Positions 1-10,600 of a stretch of 64,000 nt of DNA are shown piece by piece (the stretch's first letter is position 1; the number at the start of each line of letters is the position of its first letter). A program made the translations under genes and the position numbers. This DNA is from Ostreococcus mediterraneus. Taxonomy: Eukaryota > Chlorophyta > Mamiellophyceae > Mamiellales > Bathycoccaceae. Under the pieces are notes generated by a model. It did no database searches. It had not been told where the DNA came from and worked only from the letters and a program-made list of their open reading frames with translations. The stretch spans positions 186,001 through 250,000 of the forward strand of contig WMKK01000015.1 of the NCBI GenBank assembly GCA_012295225.1, written 5' to 3'.

Positions 1-183
1 GCCATGCTTTTGCTGCGCTCAAAGCTAATCAACCCCACTGGATTCTTTAGTTTTATATCCATCGCCGCGTTGTTCGTCTGGGCTGCCATCACCGGCGCGT
101 TCCAAGGCGCCGTAGCCAACGTCAAGCGCCGCCTCGCTCCCCCCACCCGGGACGATACATCTCCGCCGCTCGCCGCCGCGTAA
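1..183 (+). CDS. C-terminal end of a membrane protein, cut by the window edge
   Basis: Frame 1 is open from the first base and stops with TAA at 181-183. It encodes about 60 residues. A hydrophobic stretch (GFFSFISIAALFVWAAITGA) is followed by a basic turn (VKRR) and a short polar tail, as in the last transmembrane helix of a membrane protein. There is an ATG at 4-6, so a tiny complete protein is possible, but the reading frame is open to the edge and a truncated larger gene is more likely. I do not recognise the family. Confidence 0.5.
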   Translation, partial: AMLLLRSKLINPTGFFSFISIAALFVWAAITGAFQGAVANVKRRLAPPTRDDTSPPLAAA

Positions 184-370
184 TCCAGTACGCCCCGGCG
201 ATATCACACGCACACAATTTACCACTAGTTCACACACGCACTGCGCGTATTTTTAGTCCCATTAATCTTGTTATTGCACGCTCACTCACACGGCGTCGCG
301 AAAAGCGCGCCTTTTTATCCACTTCCCTCATACCTCAGCGCGCCCATCTCACCCCACGCGCGTCACCACC

Positions 371-1622
371 ATGTCCCTCGTCGACGCCCTCAAAGACCCA
401 TCGCGTCCGGTGTTTTTATTCGGTACGTCCCTCGCGCGTCGCGCGTCGCGTCGCGCGCGCACCGCAAAGAGCTCGAGCGCACTCGATCAACGCGTTCACT
501 TTTTCAGCCACTAACCAGTGTACGCGACCGCGACCGCGCGACTACGCACGCACAGGCGTGACTCCACCGCTCGATGGCGCTGATGCCGCCGCCTACGACG
601 ATGCCGCGCGTAATTTCGTGTCGAAATCGCGCGGTTTAGCCGTGGATGGGTACATTGTGTATGACATTCAAGAGGAAGCGGGACGAACGCCAGAGCCTCG
701 CCCATTTCCTTTCCGCAAGCTCGGCGATCCAGGCGTGTACGCCGCGAGCCTCAAACGCGCCAGTAAAGGCATAGAGAGCGTAGTATACAAGTGCGTTGCG
801 GAAACGAAGAGCGAAGAAGAATTCGGATCGTGGTTGGATGACGCGTCGAGAGCGACTCGGGCGTATAACCTCGTCGGAGGCGCGAGTTCGAGTCAAGACT
901 ATTCCGGACCAACCATTGCCCGCGCGGCAGAGATGGTGAAAGCGATCGATAAAGGATGCGCATTTGGTGGAGTGACGATCGCTGAGCGTCACGTGAAGAA
1001 GGGTAACGAACATGAAACGTTATGCGCCAAGATGGACGCCGGAGCCGAGTGGTTCATTTCGCAAGCCATTTACGACGCCGACGCGACGATTAAACTCATC
1101 AATGACTACGGCGCCGAGTGCGCCAAGCGCGGCGTCGCCCCAAAAAAGATCATTTTAACATTTGCCCCGTGTGGACGCGAGAAAACCATGCGTTTCATCA
1201 AATGGCTCGGTGTGAGCGTGCCCGAAGACGTCGAACGCGACATTCTCGAATCCGACGCCCCGGTGCAAAAATCGGTGAGCATTCTCACGGCGATGTGTCA
1301 AAAGATCATCGACGAGACCAAGGCATCGAATGTCCCGCTCGGGGTATCCGTAGAATCCGTGAGCATCTTCAAAAATGAGATTCAAGCCGCGCATGATTTG
1401 TTCAGGTTGACGCAAGCCATCATGTTGGACGCGTACGGCGCGGATTGGGCCATGACGTACGCGCTCGTCGGCGGGAAATCCGTCGAGACGACGACGACGC
1501 AAACCAACACCACCGATTACGCACACGGCGACGATCACGACAACGCGTTGAAGGATAAAATTAAAAACGTCCTCGTACCACTCGGGGCGTTCGTGCTTGG
1601 ATTTCTGGCGCGTAGACGATAG
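371..1622 (+). CDS. Methylenetetrahydrofolate reductase-like protein (two exons)
   Basis: The protein resembles the flavin-dependent TIM-barrel family that includes methylenetetrahydrofolate reductase, which would make 5-methyl-THF in one-carbon metabolism. Exon 1 (371-422) starts at a CACCATG context and encodes a short start ending FLFG. The intron 423-555 has a GTACGT donor, a CACTAACC branch-like site near 508 and a CACAG acceptor. Exon 2 (556-1622) continues in frame as VTPPLDG. The total is about 372 residues. The segment around GAEWFISQAIYDAD matches the family pattern for the barrel strand that precedes the folate site. The last 20 or so residues form a hydrophobic helix ending in ARRR, so it may be tail-anchored, which is unusual. 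The exact substrate is uncertain. Confidence 0.6.
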
Positions 1623-1768
1623 AGAAGAAATGAACACGAAAACGACGGCTGCGCCACCTCACAGTGCGACTCCTCTCACCACACGCACACACGCGCGACG
1701 CGAACGCAATCACACACCGCCTGACGAACACACGCGTGCACGATTATATAACTTCATCTATACCATAC

Positions 1769-2677
1769 ATGGAACTGTTCCAGTTGCGCATCGAGCCGGG
1801 CTCTGGACGCGCGTTTACGCCGTCCCGCGGCTCCATGGTCGTCCTTACCCACGTCGCCCTCTGCACATCCAGCGACGACCCAGCGGTGGATCCGAACGAC
1901 CGCATCACGGTTACGGTGTCATCCAACAACTCCGCGTCGCCCATCGCGCTCGGGAGCGTGCGCGCGAGCGGAGGGAACGAGCAGTTTTCAATCGGCGGCT
2001 CAGGGTTGTGCTTTAGCGACGCCTCGCGCGTGGAAGTCAAGCATAACGGCAAGACGGCATGCGTATGCTTGACTGGACGCATCGAAGCCACGAGCGTGGA
2101 CATGAGTGATAGCGAGGACGACGGGTTGGAGGAGGACACGGACACGGACACGGACGAGGAGAGCGACTCGGAGGCGCGGACGCGAAAGTTGGCAGCGGAC
2201 GCGGCTCGGGCGTACACGGATGCGAATGACGACGAGGAGGAGGATGGAGATAGCGACAGTGATGAGGACAGTGATGAGGACGAGGACGAGGACGAGGAAG
2301 ACGAGTCAGAGGAGGACGAGGAGGAATCAGATTCAGACGAGCCGCCGGCGCACAAAAAGCGACCCGCGACGTCTGAATCCGACGACGACGCCTCCGATGA
2401 GGACGACGACGAATCAGATTCCGATTCCGACGATAGTTCTTCTTCCAGTGATGCCTCGGACGAGGGCGCGTTACCCGGAAGCAAGCGTAAATCTTCCGCC
2501 GACGCGCTCAAAGAGTCCCGCATAGACGACGCACGAGACGCCAAACGCGGCGGTCGCTCACCAGGCCGCGGCGCCGGCCGAGGCCGCGGTGGACGATCCC
2601 CAGCCGGTCGCGGTGGTCACGGCGGACGCGGCGGACGCTCGCCAGGCGGACGAGGCGGACGCGGTGGACGACGTTGA
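1769..2677 (+). CDS. Nucleoplasmin-like acidic nuclear protein with a GAR tail
   Basis: About 302 residues. The first 110 look like the nucleoplasmin-like beta domain found in plant HD2-type proteins and at the front of nuclear FKBPs: it starts MELFQLRIEPG and has short beta stretches ending near VCLTGRIEATSVD. A very acidic D/E/S tract follows (about 113-260), then a basic stretch and a glycine-arginine rich tail (GRGRGG repeats) typical of nucleolar, RNA-binding proteins. There is no FKBP catalytic domain and no zinc finger. It probably acts as a histone chaperone or nucleolar chromatin factor. The ATG at 1769 is chosen because the conserved domain begins there; further in-frame sequence upstream looks non-coding. 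A TATATAA stands at 1744-1750, only 19 bases before this ATG. Confidence 0.6.
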   Translation: MELFQLRIEPGSGRAFTPSRGSMVVLTHVALCTSSDDPAVDPNDRITVTVSSNNSASPIALGSVRASGGNEQFSIGGSGLCFSDASRVEVKHNGKTACVCLTGRIEATSVDMSDSEDDGLEEDTDTDTDEESDSEARTRKLAADAARAYTDANDDEEEDGDSDSDEDSDEDEDEDEEDESEEDEEESDSDEPPAHKKRPATSESDDDASDEDDDESDSDSDDSSSSSDASDEGALPGSKRKSSADALKESRIDDARDAKRGGRSPGRGAGRGRGGRSPAGRGGHGGRGGRSPGGRGGRGGRR

Positions 2678-2765
2678 ATCCATATTTTAACGCGCACGTA
2701 ACCGAACAACACAACCAAACACGTCAATCGATCCGCACACCTCGACGCGACGCCGCCCGCGCACC

Positions 2766-4148
2766 ATGCCTCGCGAGCGATCCGTCATCATCGTCGTCCT
2801 CGGCGATTTTGGACGCTCGCCGCGCATGCAATACCACGCGCTATCTCTCGCCCAAGATGGTCGAAACGTTCGCGTCGTCGCGTACAGAGGCTCAGCGCCC
2901 GCGCGCGAGCTCACCGATCACGCGCGCATCTCCTTCACCGCCGTCACCTCGGGCGAGCATGCAGCGCTGCGTCGCATATTGCCGCACTCCGTGCGACTGG
3001 CTGTGCGCGCGTTGGCGCAAGCGCTGCACTTGTTTTGGATTCTTTGCGCGCGTGGCGCTCGAGCCGACGACGTCCTCGTCCAAACGCCTCCGTGCGCGCC
3101 GACGTTCACCATCGTCGGCATCGCCTGCGCGTTGCGTCGCATGCGGTTAATCATAGACTGGCATAATCTTGCGTACACGCTGTTTGCGATGAAATACGGC
3201 GGCGAACGGGGTTGGATGACGCGAATATTAGAGAGATACGAGCGGCGGAGCGGGACATTTTGGGCCACCGAGCACTTGTGCGTGACGCGCGCGATGGAGG
3301 ATTTCTTACGCCTGAAGTGGTGCATACGCCGCGTGCGCGTGGTGCGTGATCGAGCACCAGAGTGTTTTCGAGTGGCGGCGCGAGAGGCGGCGGCGCGAGG
3401 GCGAGATGCGTTTTGGAGGGACGCGCGCGTGGAGCGAGCGATGGAGGCGTCGAGATGTTCGCGTGGCGCGGGCGACGTCGTGGACGCGTACTACGCGCGC
3501 CGTGGCGATCGCGCCGATAGTCGCGAGGACAACCTACGGTTTGTCGTGACGTCCACGTCTTGGACGCCGGATGAAGATTTCCAACTCTTACTCGACGCTG
3601 CGGTGGAGTACGACGCGCGCGCGACGCGACTCGGGACGAAATCATCCTCCAGACGGGCGGCGACGTCGAAATTGCCGCCGCCGCTCGCCATCATCGTCAC
3701 CGGTAAGGGCCCACAAAAGCGTATGTTCGAGGATAAAATAAACGCTATGGCGTCGACGCTCACGCATGTGGCGTTTCGTACCGTCTGGCTCGAATTCGCC
3801 GACTATCCGCGCGCGCTCGCCAACGCCGACGTCGGCGTCAGCCTTCACGCCTCGAGCAGCGGATTGGACCTCCCCATGAAGGTGTGCGACATGTTTGGCG
3901 CCTCACTCCCCGTGCTAGCGTTAGAATACGACGTCATTCGTGATGAGCTCGTCGATGAAGGCGTGAACGGGGTGTTGTTTCGCGACGCGGGTGCGCTCGC
4001 GGATGCGCTCGAGCGATGCTTCGCGCGGCCGGGCGCCGAAGCGTTTACGTCGACGTTGAAACGCGGCGCCGAAGCGTCAGGAGCGAGGACGTGGGAGGAT
4101 AATTGGCGCACCACAGCCGCACCGGCGTTTACTGTACATGCAGCGTAA
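2766..4148 (+). CDS. ALG1: ALG1, chitobiosyldiphosphodolichol beta-mannosyltransferase
   Basis: 460 residues, the usual length for ALG1. This ER enzyme adds the first mannose from GDP-mannose to dolichol-PP-GlcNAc2 on the cytosolic face of the ER. The GT-B fold is visible: an N-terminal motif GDFGRSPRMQYHA (about 12-24), a hydrophobic segment near 80-100 that would hold it to the membrane, the conserved IIDWHNLAYT, the second-domain start VTSTSWTPDEDF, and the sugar-nucleotide region SSSGLDLPMKVCDMFG near the C terminus. The ATG at 2766 has a CACC context. Its stop lies only 13 bases from the stop of the convergent Ca2+-ATPase gene, so the two 3' UTRs must overlap. A TGTAA poly(A)-type signal sits at 4151-4155. 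Confidence 0.92.
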   Translation: MPRERSVIIVVLGDFGRSPRMQYHALSLAQDGRNVRVVAYRGSAPARELTDHARISFTAVTSGEHAALRRILPHSVRLAVRALAQALHLFWILCARGARADDVLVQTPPCAPTFTIVGIACALRRMRLIIDWHNLAYTLFAMKYGGERGWMTRILERYERRSGTFWATEHLCVTRAMEDFLRLKWCIRRVRVVRDRAPECFRVAAREAAARGRDAFWRDARVERAMEASRCSRGAGDVVDAYYARRGDRADSREDNLRFVVTSTSWTPDEDFQLLLDAAVEYDARATRLGTKSSSRRAATSKLPPPLAIIVTGKGPQKRMFEDKINAMASTLTHVAFRTVWLEFADYPRALANADVGVSLHASSSGLDLPMKVCDMFGASLPVLALEYDVIRDELVDEGVNGVLFRDAGALADALERCFARPGAEAFTSTLKRGAEASGARTWEDNWRTTAAPAFTVHAA

Positions 4149-4161
4149 AATGTAACAACAA

Positions 4162-7100
4162 CTAGAAGATTCTACTCGTGCCTCGCGCGGATGCCCAAAA
4201 ACTCGCGACAAAGGTGACGACAAAGACGCGCAGCGGAATGGCACCCGCGGCGCACGCGAGCGCCAAAAGCCATTCGTGCCACTCAAGCGGTGACGTTTGG
4301 AACACGTCACCGCCGCGTTGTACGATGACGATGTGAAGCGCGAGCTCGGCGGATGTGAGCGCGACGAAGAGCGCGTTGGAGCCGACACCCTTGAAGACAT
4401 TCGCCTCTGTCGACACCTTGCGACAGTTGAGCTGATTGGCGAGCTGCATCAATACGAAGGCGTTGTACACGATGGTATCGGTCGGACCGTAAGCGTTAAT
4501 GAGCCACGTCATACATGTGCATTGATATGCGACTTGAGTGGCGATTTGGAGCTTCATGTTTGGCGTGATGAGCGCTGAGGCGTCCGCGGGAGCGTCGCGC
4601 AACACGTCGTCCTCTGTCGGCGCGTCGGTGGCGAGCGCCAACGACGCGAGGCTGTCGATCACTAAATTGACGAATAACAGTTGAATCGCCGAAAACGGCG
4701 AGACGGCGTACGCCAGCGCACCGCCCGTGGACACCACGCACGTTGAAATGTTTGCCGTGAGCTGAAACACGACAAACTTTTGGATGTTTTGAAAGACGTT
4801 TCGTCCATAGCGAATGGCGTCAATGACGCTCGTAAAGTCGTCGCGTAGAATCACAATATCGCTCGCTTCTTTCGCCATGTCGGTGCCAGAGCCGAGAGCA
4901 AAGCCGACGTTGGCGCGTCGTAACGCTGGGGCGTCGTTTGACCCGTCACCGACTACGGCGACGACTTGCCGTGATGAAGTCGAATTACGAATACCATCCG
5001 TCAACGCGTACTTATCCTTTGGCGAAGCGCGCGCGAGGACGCGGAGCTTTGGCCACACAGCGTCGAATTTTCCTTGGTCAAGCTCGCCGTCTTCGGTGAG
5101 CACACGAGCGCGAAATTCCTCGCCAGTCATTGCCAGTGCGTGCGCGTGCGCGGCGCTGTCATCGTCAGTGTCCTCATCTAAGATTCCACAACGCTTGGCC
5201 ACGGCAACCGCCGTTGTCAGACTATCGCCCGTGACCATTTTGACATCCACGCCGGCGGCGCGAGCGCGGGCAACGCACGCCCGCGCCTCGACGCGTAAGG
5301 GATCTGATAACCCAATCGCCGCGACGAGGCACAAATTCGACTCGGCATCCATGACGGATAATCTCTGACACATGTCCCGGGCGTCTCGGCTCGACACCAC
5401 ATCCATTTCGACGTCCCGGTAGGCCACCAGCAGAACGCGTTCGGCGTCCCGCTGCCAATCTAAAAACTTATCCGCGAGCGCCGCGCGCATGGGTGTCGTC
5501 AACACCGCGCGCGAACCGTCGGGATTGAGCGTTTCCGCGCACAGCGCGAGGACGTCCTGCGACGCACCCTTGACGCATGCGCGTACGACTACGTCTGACA
5601 TTTCGGCGTCTTCGACCGCGTCACTCAGCGTGTACACGCTGCACATGCGCTTGCGTTCGGCTGAAAAAGGGTACAAACGAAGCAAAGGGAAGTGTTTTCG
5701 CACTAAATGCACAAAATCTTCACCGTCGTTAAGTTCGTTGACGAAACGCAACAGCGCGATTTCGCTCTTGCTTCCGCGAATGACGCGGCCTTGGTTGTCA
5801 AATTGCACCGTGCTGTTCAAACTCAAGGCGACGGAGAGCAACTTTGACACGCGCGAGGAGAGCGATGCGGTCGTTGCAGACGCCCAAGTGCGATCGGTGT
5901 CATCATCTGAGAGCGGGCCGACGTCGACGCCTGCGATCCATGCTCGACGCGCGCGTTGTTCGTTTCGCGTCAGCGTCCCGGTTTTATCTGTCAACACAGT
6001 CGTCACCTCGCCCGCGGTTTCCGCCGAGCTCAACACGCGCACGAGCATGTCTAATGTTAGCATTTGACGAACACTATACGCGAGCGCGAGCGTCACGGCG
6101 AGAGGAAGACCCTACGATTTGGAACACAAAAGCGCGCGTCAGTACGACAAAAGACGAAATCCATCACATCGAGCTCGATGACGAATCACTAGTTTCTCAG
6201 AAGGAAGTCGGCAAAGACCATTCAAAATCGTCACAGACAATCGGATTAGGAATGTTTCGTCACTGAAACCGTGCGCGTCGTCCCCGGTGCAAAGAAAACG
6301 TCGAAAAAAATAACGCGTAAAGCCGCGACGATTGTTCGACATCATTGGGAAGTCGGCAAAGACCATTCAGAATCCTCACGTAAGAATCAGCAAAGGAATG
6401 TTTAATCATCGTCGTCGATCGCGCGGCTTTACGCAATTCGGAACACAGAACGCGAACGCGTCACGAAAACAACGCGATCAATCAATCAGCCAAAGAAATC
6501 TTTCGAGCCGTCGGCGCATCAAACGCACCTCTGGAACGGATACGACGGCGATGGTAATCGCCGTGACAACCACATCGAGATATTCCACTGCCGACTCAAT
6601 CGGCGGAATGACATCACCAGTCTTGACGTAATACTCCCACGTCAGCGACGTTGCGAGTATCGTCCCCACGAGCGCGGCGGCACCGATCCCAACGCGACCG
6701 ATGGAGACGGCTAGACGCGCCAATCGCGCTTGCAACGGCGTCTCCACATTCACGGCATCGCCGTCGCCCGCGCCGCCCTCGCGCGTGAGTTGCAAAATCT
6801 TCCCTTGCGTGGAATTCGTGCCCACGGCGATGACGAGCGCGGTGCCTTTCCCGCTCGTCACCCGCGACCCGGCGTAGACGACATCGTCCCGCGAAGCGGG
6901 AAACTCCTCGCTTTCACCCGTGATGTGACTCATATCGCACATAAACGCCGATGAATCAATCACGCGCGCATCCGCGCACGCCACATCACCCGCATCGAGA
7001 TTTAAAACGTCCCCGACGACGACTTCGGCGCGAGGGAGTAACCTAGGCGAACCAAACCGAGTGATGCTGACGACGGATTCGGCGTCGCTTCGAGCGTTGA

Positions 7101-7611
7101 GCGCCGCAAACGAACGCTGCTTGCTCAAATTATTCCACGTCTCCACGCCGACGACGACGGCAACGGCGAGTAAGATGGCGGCACCGTTCAACCATGATAC
7201 GCTCGTGCGATCGCCTGCGCCGAATGAGCCTTCGAGGATGAGAGAAAGGGCTCCGCTGACGATGAGCGCGCGGAGCGTGACGTCGTCGAGCGCTCGGGCT
7301 ACGAAATCGTAGGCGGTGTACGTCTTCGCGGCTGGCGTGGCGTTTGCACCGAATCGTTCGCGGTTTGCGTCAACCTGCGCGTGAGACGTGATGCCGGCGA
7401 AGCAATCGCTGTTGAATGCGGACGCCAAGGCGTCGACGTCGAGAGCGTCTGCACATGTCAATCCGACGTCGACGTCCTCGTCGTCTCGGGACCGCATTCG
7501 ATGTTGACATCTTTGCGAATGGTTGCGAATTCGTGAGCGCACACGACGCGACTCGCGCGCGTCGACGCGAACGAATAACGATAACTGCGACCGCGATGTG
7601 ATGGCACGCAT
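4162..7611 (-). CDS. P-type Ca2+-ATPase, type IIB (PMCA/ACA-like), two exons
   Basis: Exon 1 runs 7611-6529 (361 codons) and exon 2 runs 6111-4162, giving about 1011 residues. The intron 6528-6112 has a GTGCGT donor and an ACTGAC branch site before the TAG acceptor. The join restores SVPE-GLPLAV, the hallmark of membrane helix 4 in Ca2+ pumps. Also visible are SHITGES in the actuator domain, the phosphorylation site DKTGTLT (D403), MVTGDS, and GDGSNDAPALRRANVGFALG of the hinge. The C-terminal part has four to six membrane helices. It would pump Ca2+ out of the cytosol across the plasma membrane or an endomembrane. No clear calmodulin-binding tail is visible. A second ATG at 7497 is also possible. 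The start lies 54 bases downstream of the SKI3 stop on the same strand. Confidence 0.93.
6204..6403. repeat. Imperfect duplicated 55-base unit inside the Ca2+-ATPase intron
   Basis: Copies at 6204-6257 and 6349-6403 begin with the same 21 bases and both end AATGTTT, with scattered differences between. The spacing is 145 bases. A 13-base inverted repeat (GCGTAAAGCCGCG near 6315 and its complement near 6421) overlaps the second half. This makes the intron (417 bases) one of the longest in the window. Confidence 0.75.
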
Positions 7612-7665
7612 GGAGAACGGTCAGAGTAACGGTATGCACGCGCGTCAATGACGCGTCTCGCGCGT

Positions 7666-10600
7666 TCACCCAGCGGCGACTGACGACGACAACGCGCGCG
7701 TCAGCTCAATCACGCTCGACGACGCATCGTCGAGCGGAATCTTTGCCAAAACCTTGCCCGCTTCTTTTTGGGGATTTTTATCGCCATCGCGCGCAGCGCG
7801 TGCGAGTAGAAACGATGCGAGTAAGATCCGCGCGGCGGACGCCGCCGACGTGGGACAATCGACGTCGTTGACGACGTCTCTGGCGAATCGTTCGGCATCT
7901 GCGAATTCGCCTCGCGCGTGCGCCGCCAGCGCCGCTTTGAGCGCACGGTGACGTTGCGTGTTGTCATCCTTCGCGTCGGCGTCGGCGTCAGCGTCAGCGC
8001 GTGCGATGACGACGCCCTGACGACGACATCGAGCGATATCGAGCGCTCGGACGCATTCGGCGTCGGTGGGATTGAACATCGCCGCTCGAGCGATGAGACG
8101 CATCGCTCGCGTCCCGAGCGACATTGTCGATAATCCATCGTCGTCATCGTCAACGGCATCATTATCGACGTGAATGACGGGTGTGGCGTTAAGCAAACAC
8201 GCAGCGGCACTGAGCGCACGGGCGGATTGCGCGCGATGGTCCCCAGTCGCGCGAGCGACGGGACATTGCTCGGCGCCCGCGAGCGCGCGCGCGTGAACTC
8301 TCGAGCGCGATGAGACGCGCGCGAGCGCGACACGCGACGCGTCGTCGTCGGGATTTTCGTCGACAAGCGTCGTGAGACGGTCGATGGCGTCTTCGATGTC
8401 TTCTCCGGGCGATAGTATGTCGACGTCGGCGGCGCGCTCGATGACGTCGTCCAGTCGTTCCAAACTCAAGCGCGCAATGTCTCGCACAACGCGCGCGTCA
8501 GCGCCGAGCGCGCACGTCACCGATGCATCGCTGCGTGGTTCCACTAACACGGATTCTGAAAACACCATTGCATTGCGCATGGCGCGGCGTGCGTCGTCGA
8601 ATAATCCTCTGGATTCGCCGCACAAGCCCAGGGCTATGGCGGCGACCGCGTCCCGAGGCGCGCACTCCGCGGCGCGCCTCGCCGCCGCATACGCATCTCG
8701 CGCATCCTTGGCGCATCCAGCGGCACATGCTGTGAGTGCACATCCGACGTCGGCCTCGACGCCCGCGCCGAGGGCGGCAGCCATGCGGAATGCGCCGCGG
8801 CTTTCGTCCACGAGCCCGCGGGCGAGATGCGACGCCGCGGTGGCGGTCCATGCGGCGCCGCTACTGGGATCTGCAATGCGTGCGCTATCGAGCGCACGCG
8901 TGGCGTTGGCGATTTCGCCATTGGCGAGGTATACGCGTCCGAGCGCGGTCCAGGCATCGGCAAACGTGGGATCAAGGGCGACGGCGCGTGAGAGCGCGGT
9001 AATTTTACGCTCATCCGACGCCACCGACGCGTTTGGATCATTTGTAAACGCCAACGCGAGCCAGGCGTGAGGATCAGCTGGATCGCATCGCACGTACCCA
9101 AGCGCGTATTCGAACGCTTTTGCTTCGCACGCGCGTGCTCCTTCGACGTCGCCGCATAGACGCAGGACATCAGCGTGGAGCTTGAGCGCAGCCGAAACGT
9201 CTCTCCATCGAGCGGCGCCGTCGCGTTTCAGCGACAGCGCCTTTTCATACGCATCCACCGCGCCCTTGGCGGCGACACGACGAACGTCTAACATGGCGTT
9301 CATGTCAGGTGCGAGATTTGGATCGTTGATGCGCGCCGCTAACGATCGCACATCACCGAGAAGTTTCCACGCCGTCTCAGTGGCGCGTTCACCCATCGCC
9401 GACAGCGCACGGGACGCCGCGTCTTCAGCGTCACCAATCGACACCGCTGCGCGCCCAGGTGCACCCCAACGTAAGGCACCTTTGGCATAATACACGTGCG
9501 CGCTGGCGAGCCCGCATAATGCGGCGACGCGATCGACGCCATCACTCAACGCTTTGGTGTAGGCTTCGATGGCATCCGTAGACGAACCGAGCGCGAGCTG
9601 AATAAATCCAGTTTGTGCTGCAGCGTACGCGCGCACGCCCTCGCCCGCGCTGTCACTCAATTGTAGAGCGTGATCAAACGCCTTGAGTGCGGCAGAGTGT
9701 CGACCAAGGGCGTTGTACGAGGCCCCTAAGGCTTCCCACGCGCTCGCGTTGTCGGGAGTCACGCGGAGCACCGCGTGTAAAGCTACGACGGCGCCATTGT
9801 GATCATTCGCACGCGCACACATCGGAGCTAATCTATTCGCCGCCCAGAAACACCTTGAATCTATATCTAGCGCGCGTCGGCAGATGGATGTCGCGTGTGC
9901 GTCATCGCCGTCACTCAAGGCGTCGGCGAACGCCGCCGGTCCCGCGGTGGGATCAGCGGGATTGAGCTGAAGCGCTCGAGTGCGACACTTGCGTGCGCGC
10001 GCCTCGTCGCCATTCGCGCTGCATACTAAGCCTAAATGTGCAAACGCTGCGGCGCGATGCGCTGACTCCCCGGCGGCGCCGATCAATAGTGCTTCATGTG
10101 CGCTTCCAGGACCCTTTGCGGCGGGCGCGCTCGCGGCTCGCCATCGGGCAATCCCTAGTCGCGCGCAAGCATCAGCAGGTGTCGACGTCGACAGCGCTTC
10201 GTCTGTGACCGCGCCACAAGCCCGTTCGAGAATACTCAGCGCCTCGCATTGTTGCTCTATCGGGCCGGCAATCATCAAGAGCCAGCCGAGTTCGACGCGG
10301 ACGCGCGGGCAATTTGGAAACGCTTCAGCCGCACTCGCGAGAACGTCTAGAGCTCGAGCGTAGTCGGGAGGATGCGCGTGCTCTGCGCACGTCGCCGTAC
10401 CGCGCATCGCACGAGGGCCTTTGAGCGTTTCAAATGCCGAGGCGGCCGCCTTGAATGCGCCCGAACGCATCATGGCTTCTGCATTGACTATAGCACACCG
10501 CCTCGACGTCTTTGGTAGAGCGGTGGAATCTAAATCCCCCGCGACAATCTTAATCGCCGTCGACGAAGCTTGCGAAGCGTGCATGTCTACGCGTTCGCCG

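Noticed and set aside
1744-2544. A 266-residue Ser-rich minus-strand frame
   Set aside because: It is the complement of the acidic tract of the nucleoplasmin-like gene; Ser-rich composition follows from GAC/GAG repeats.
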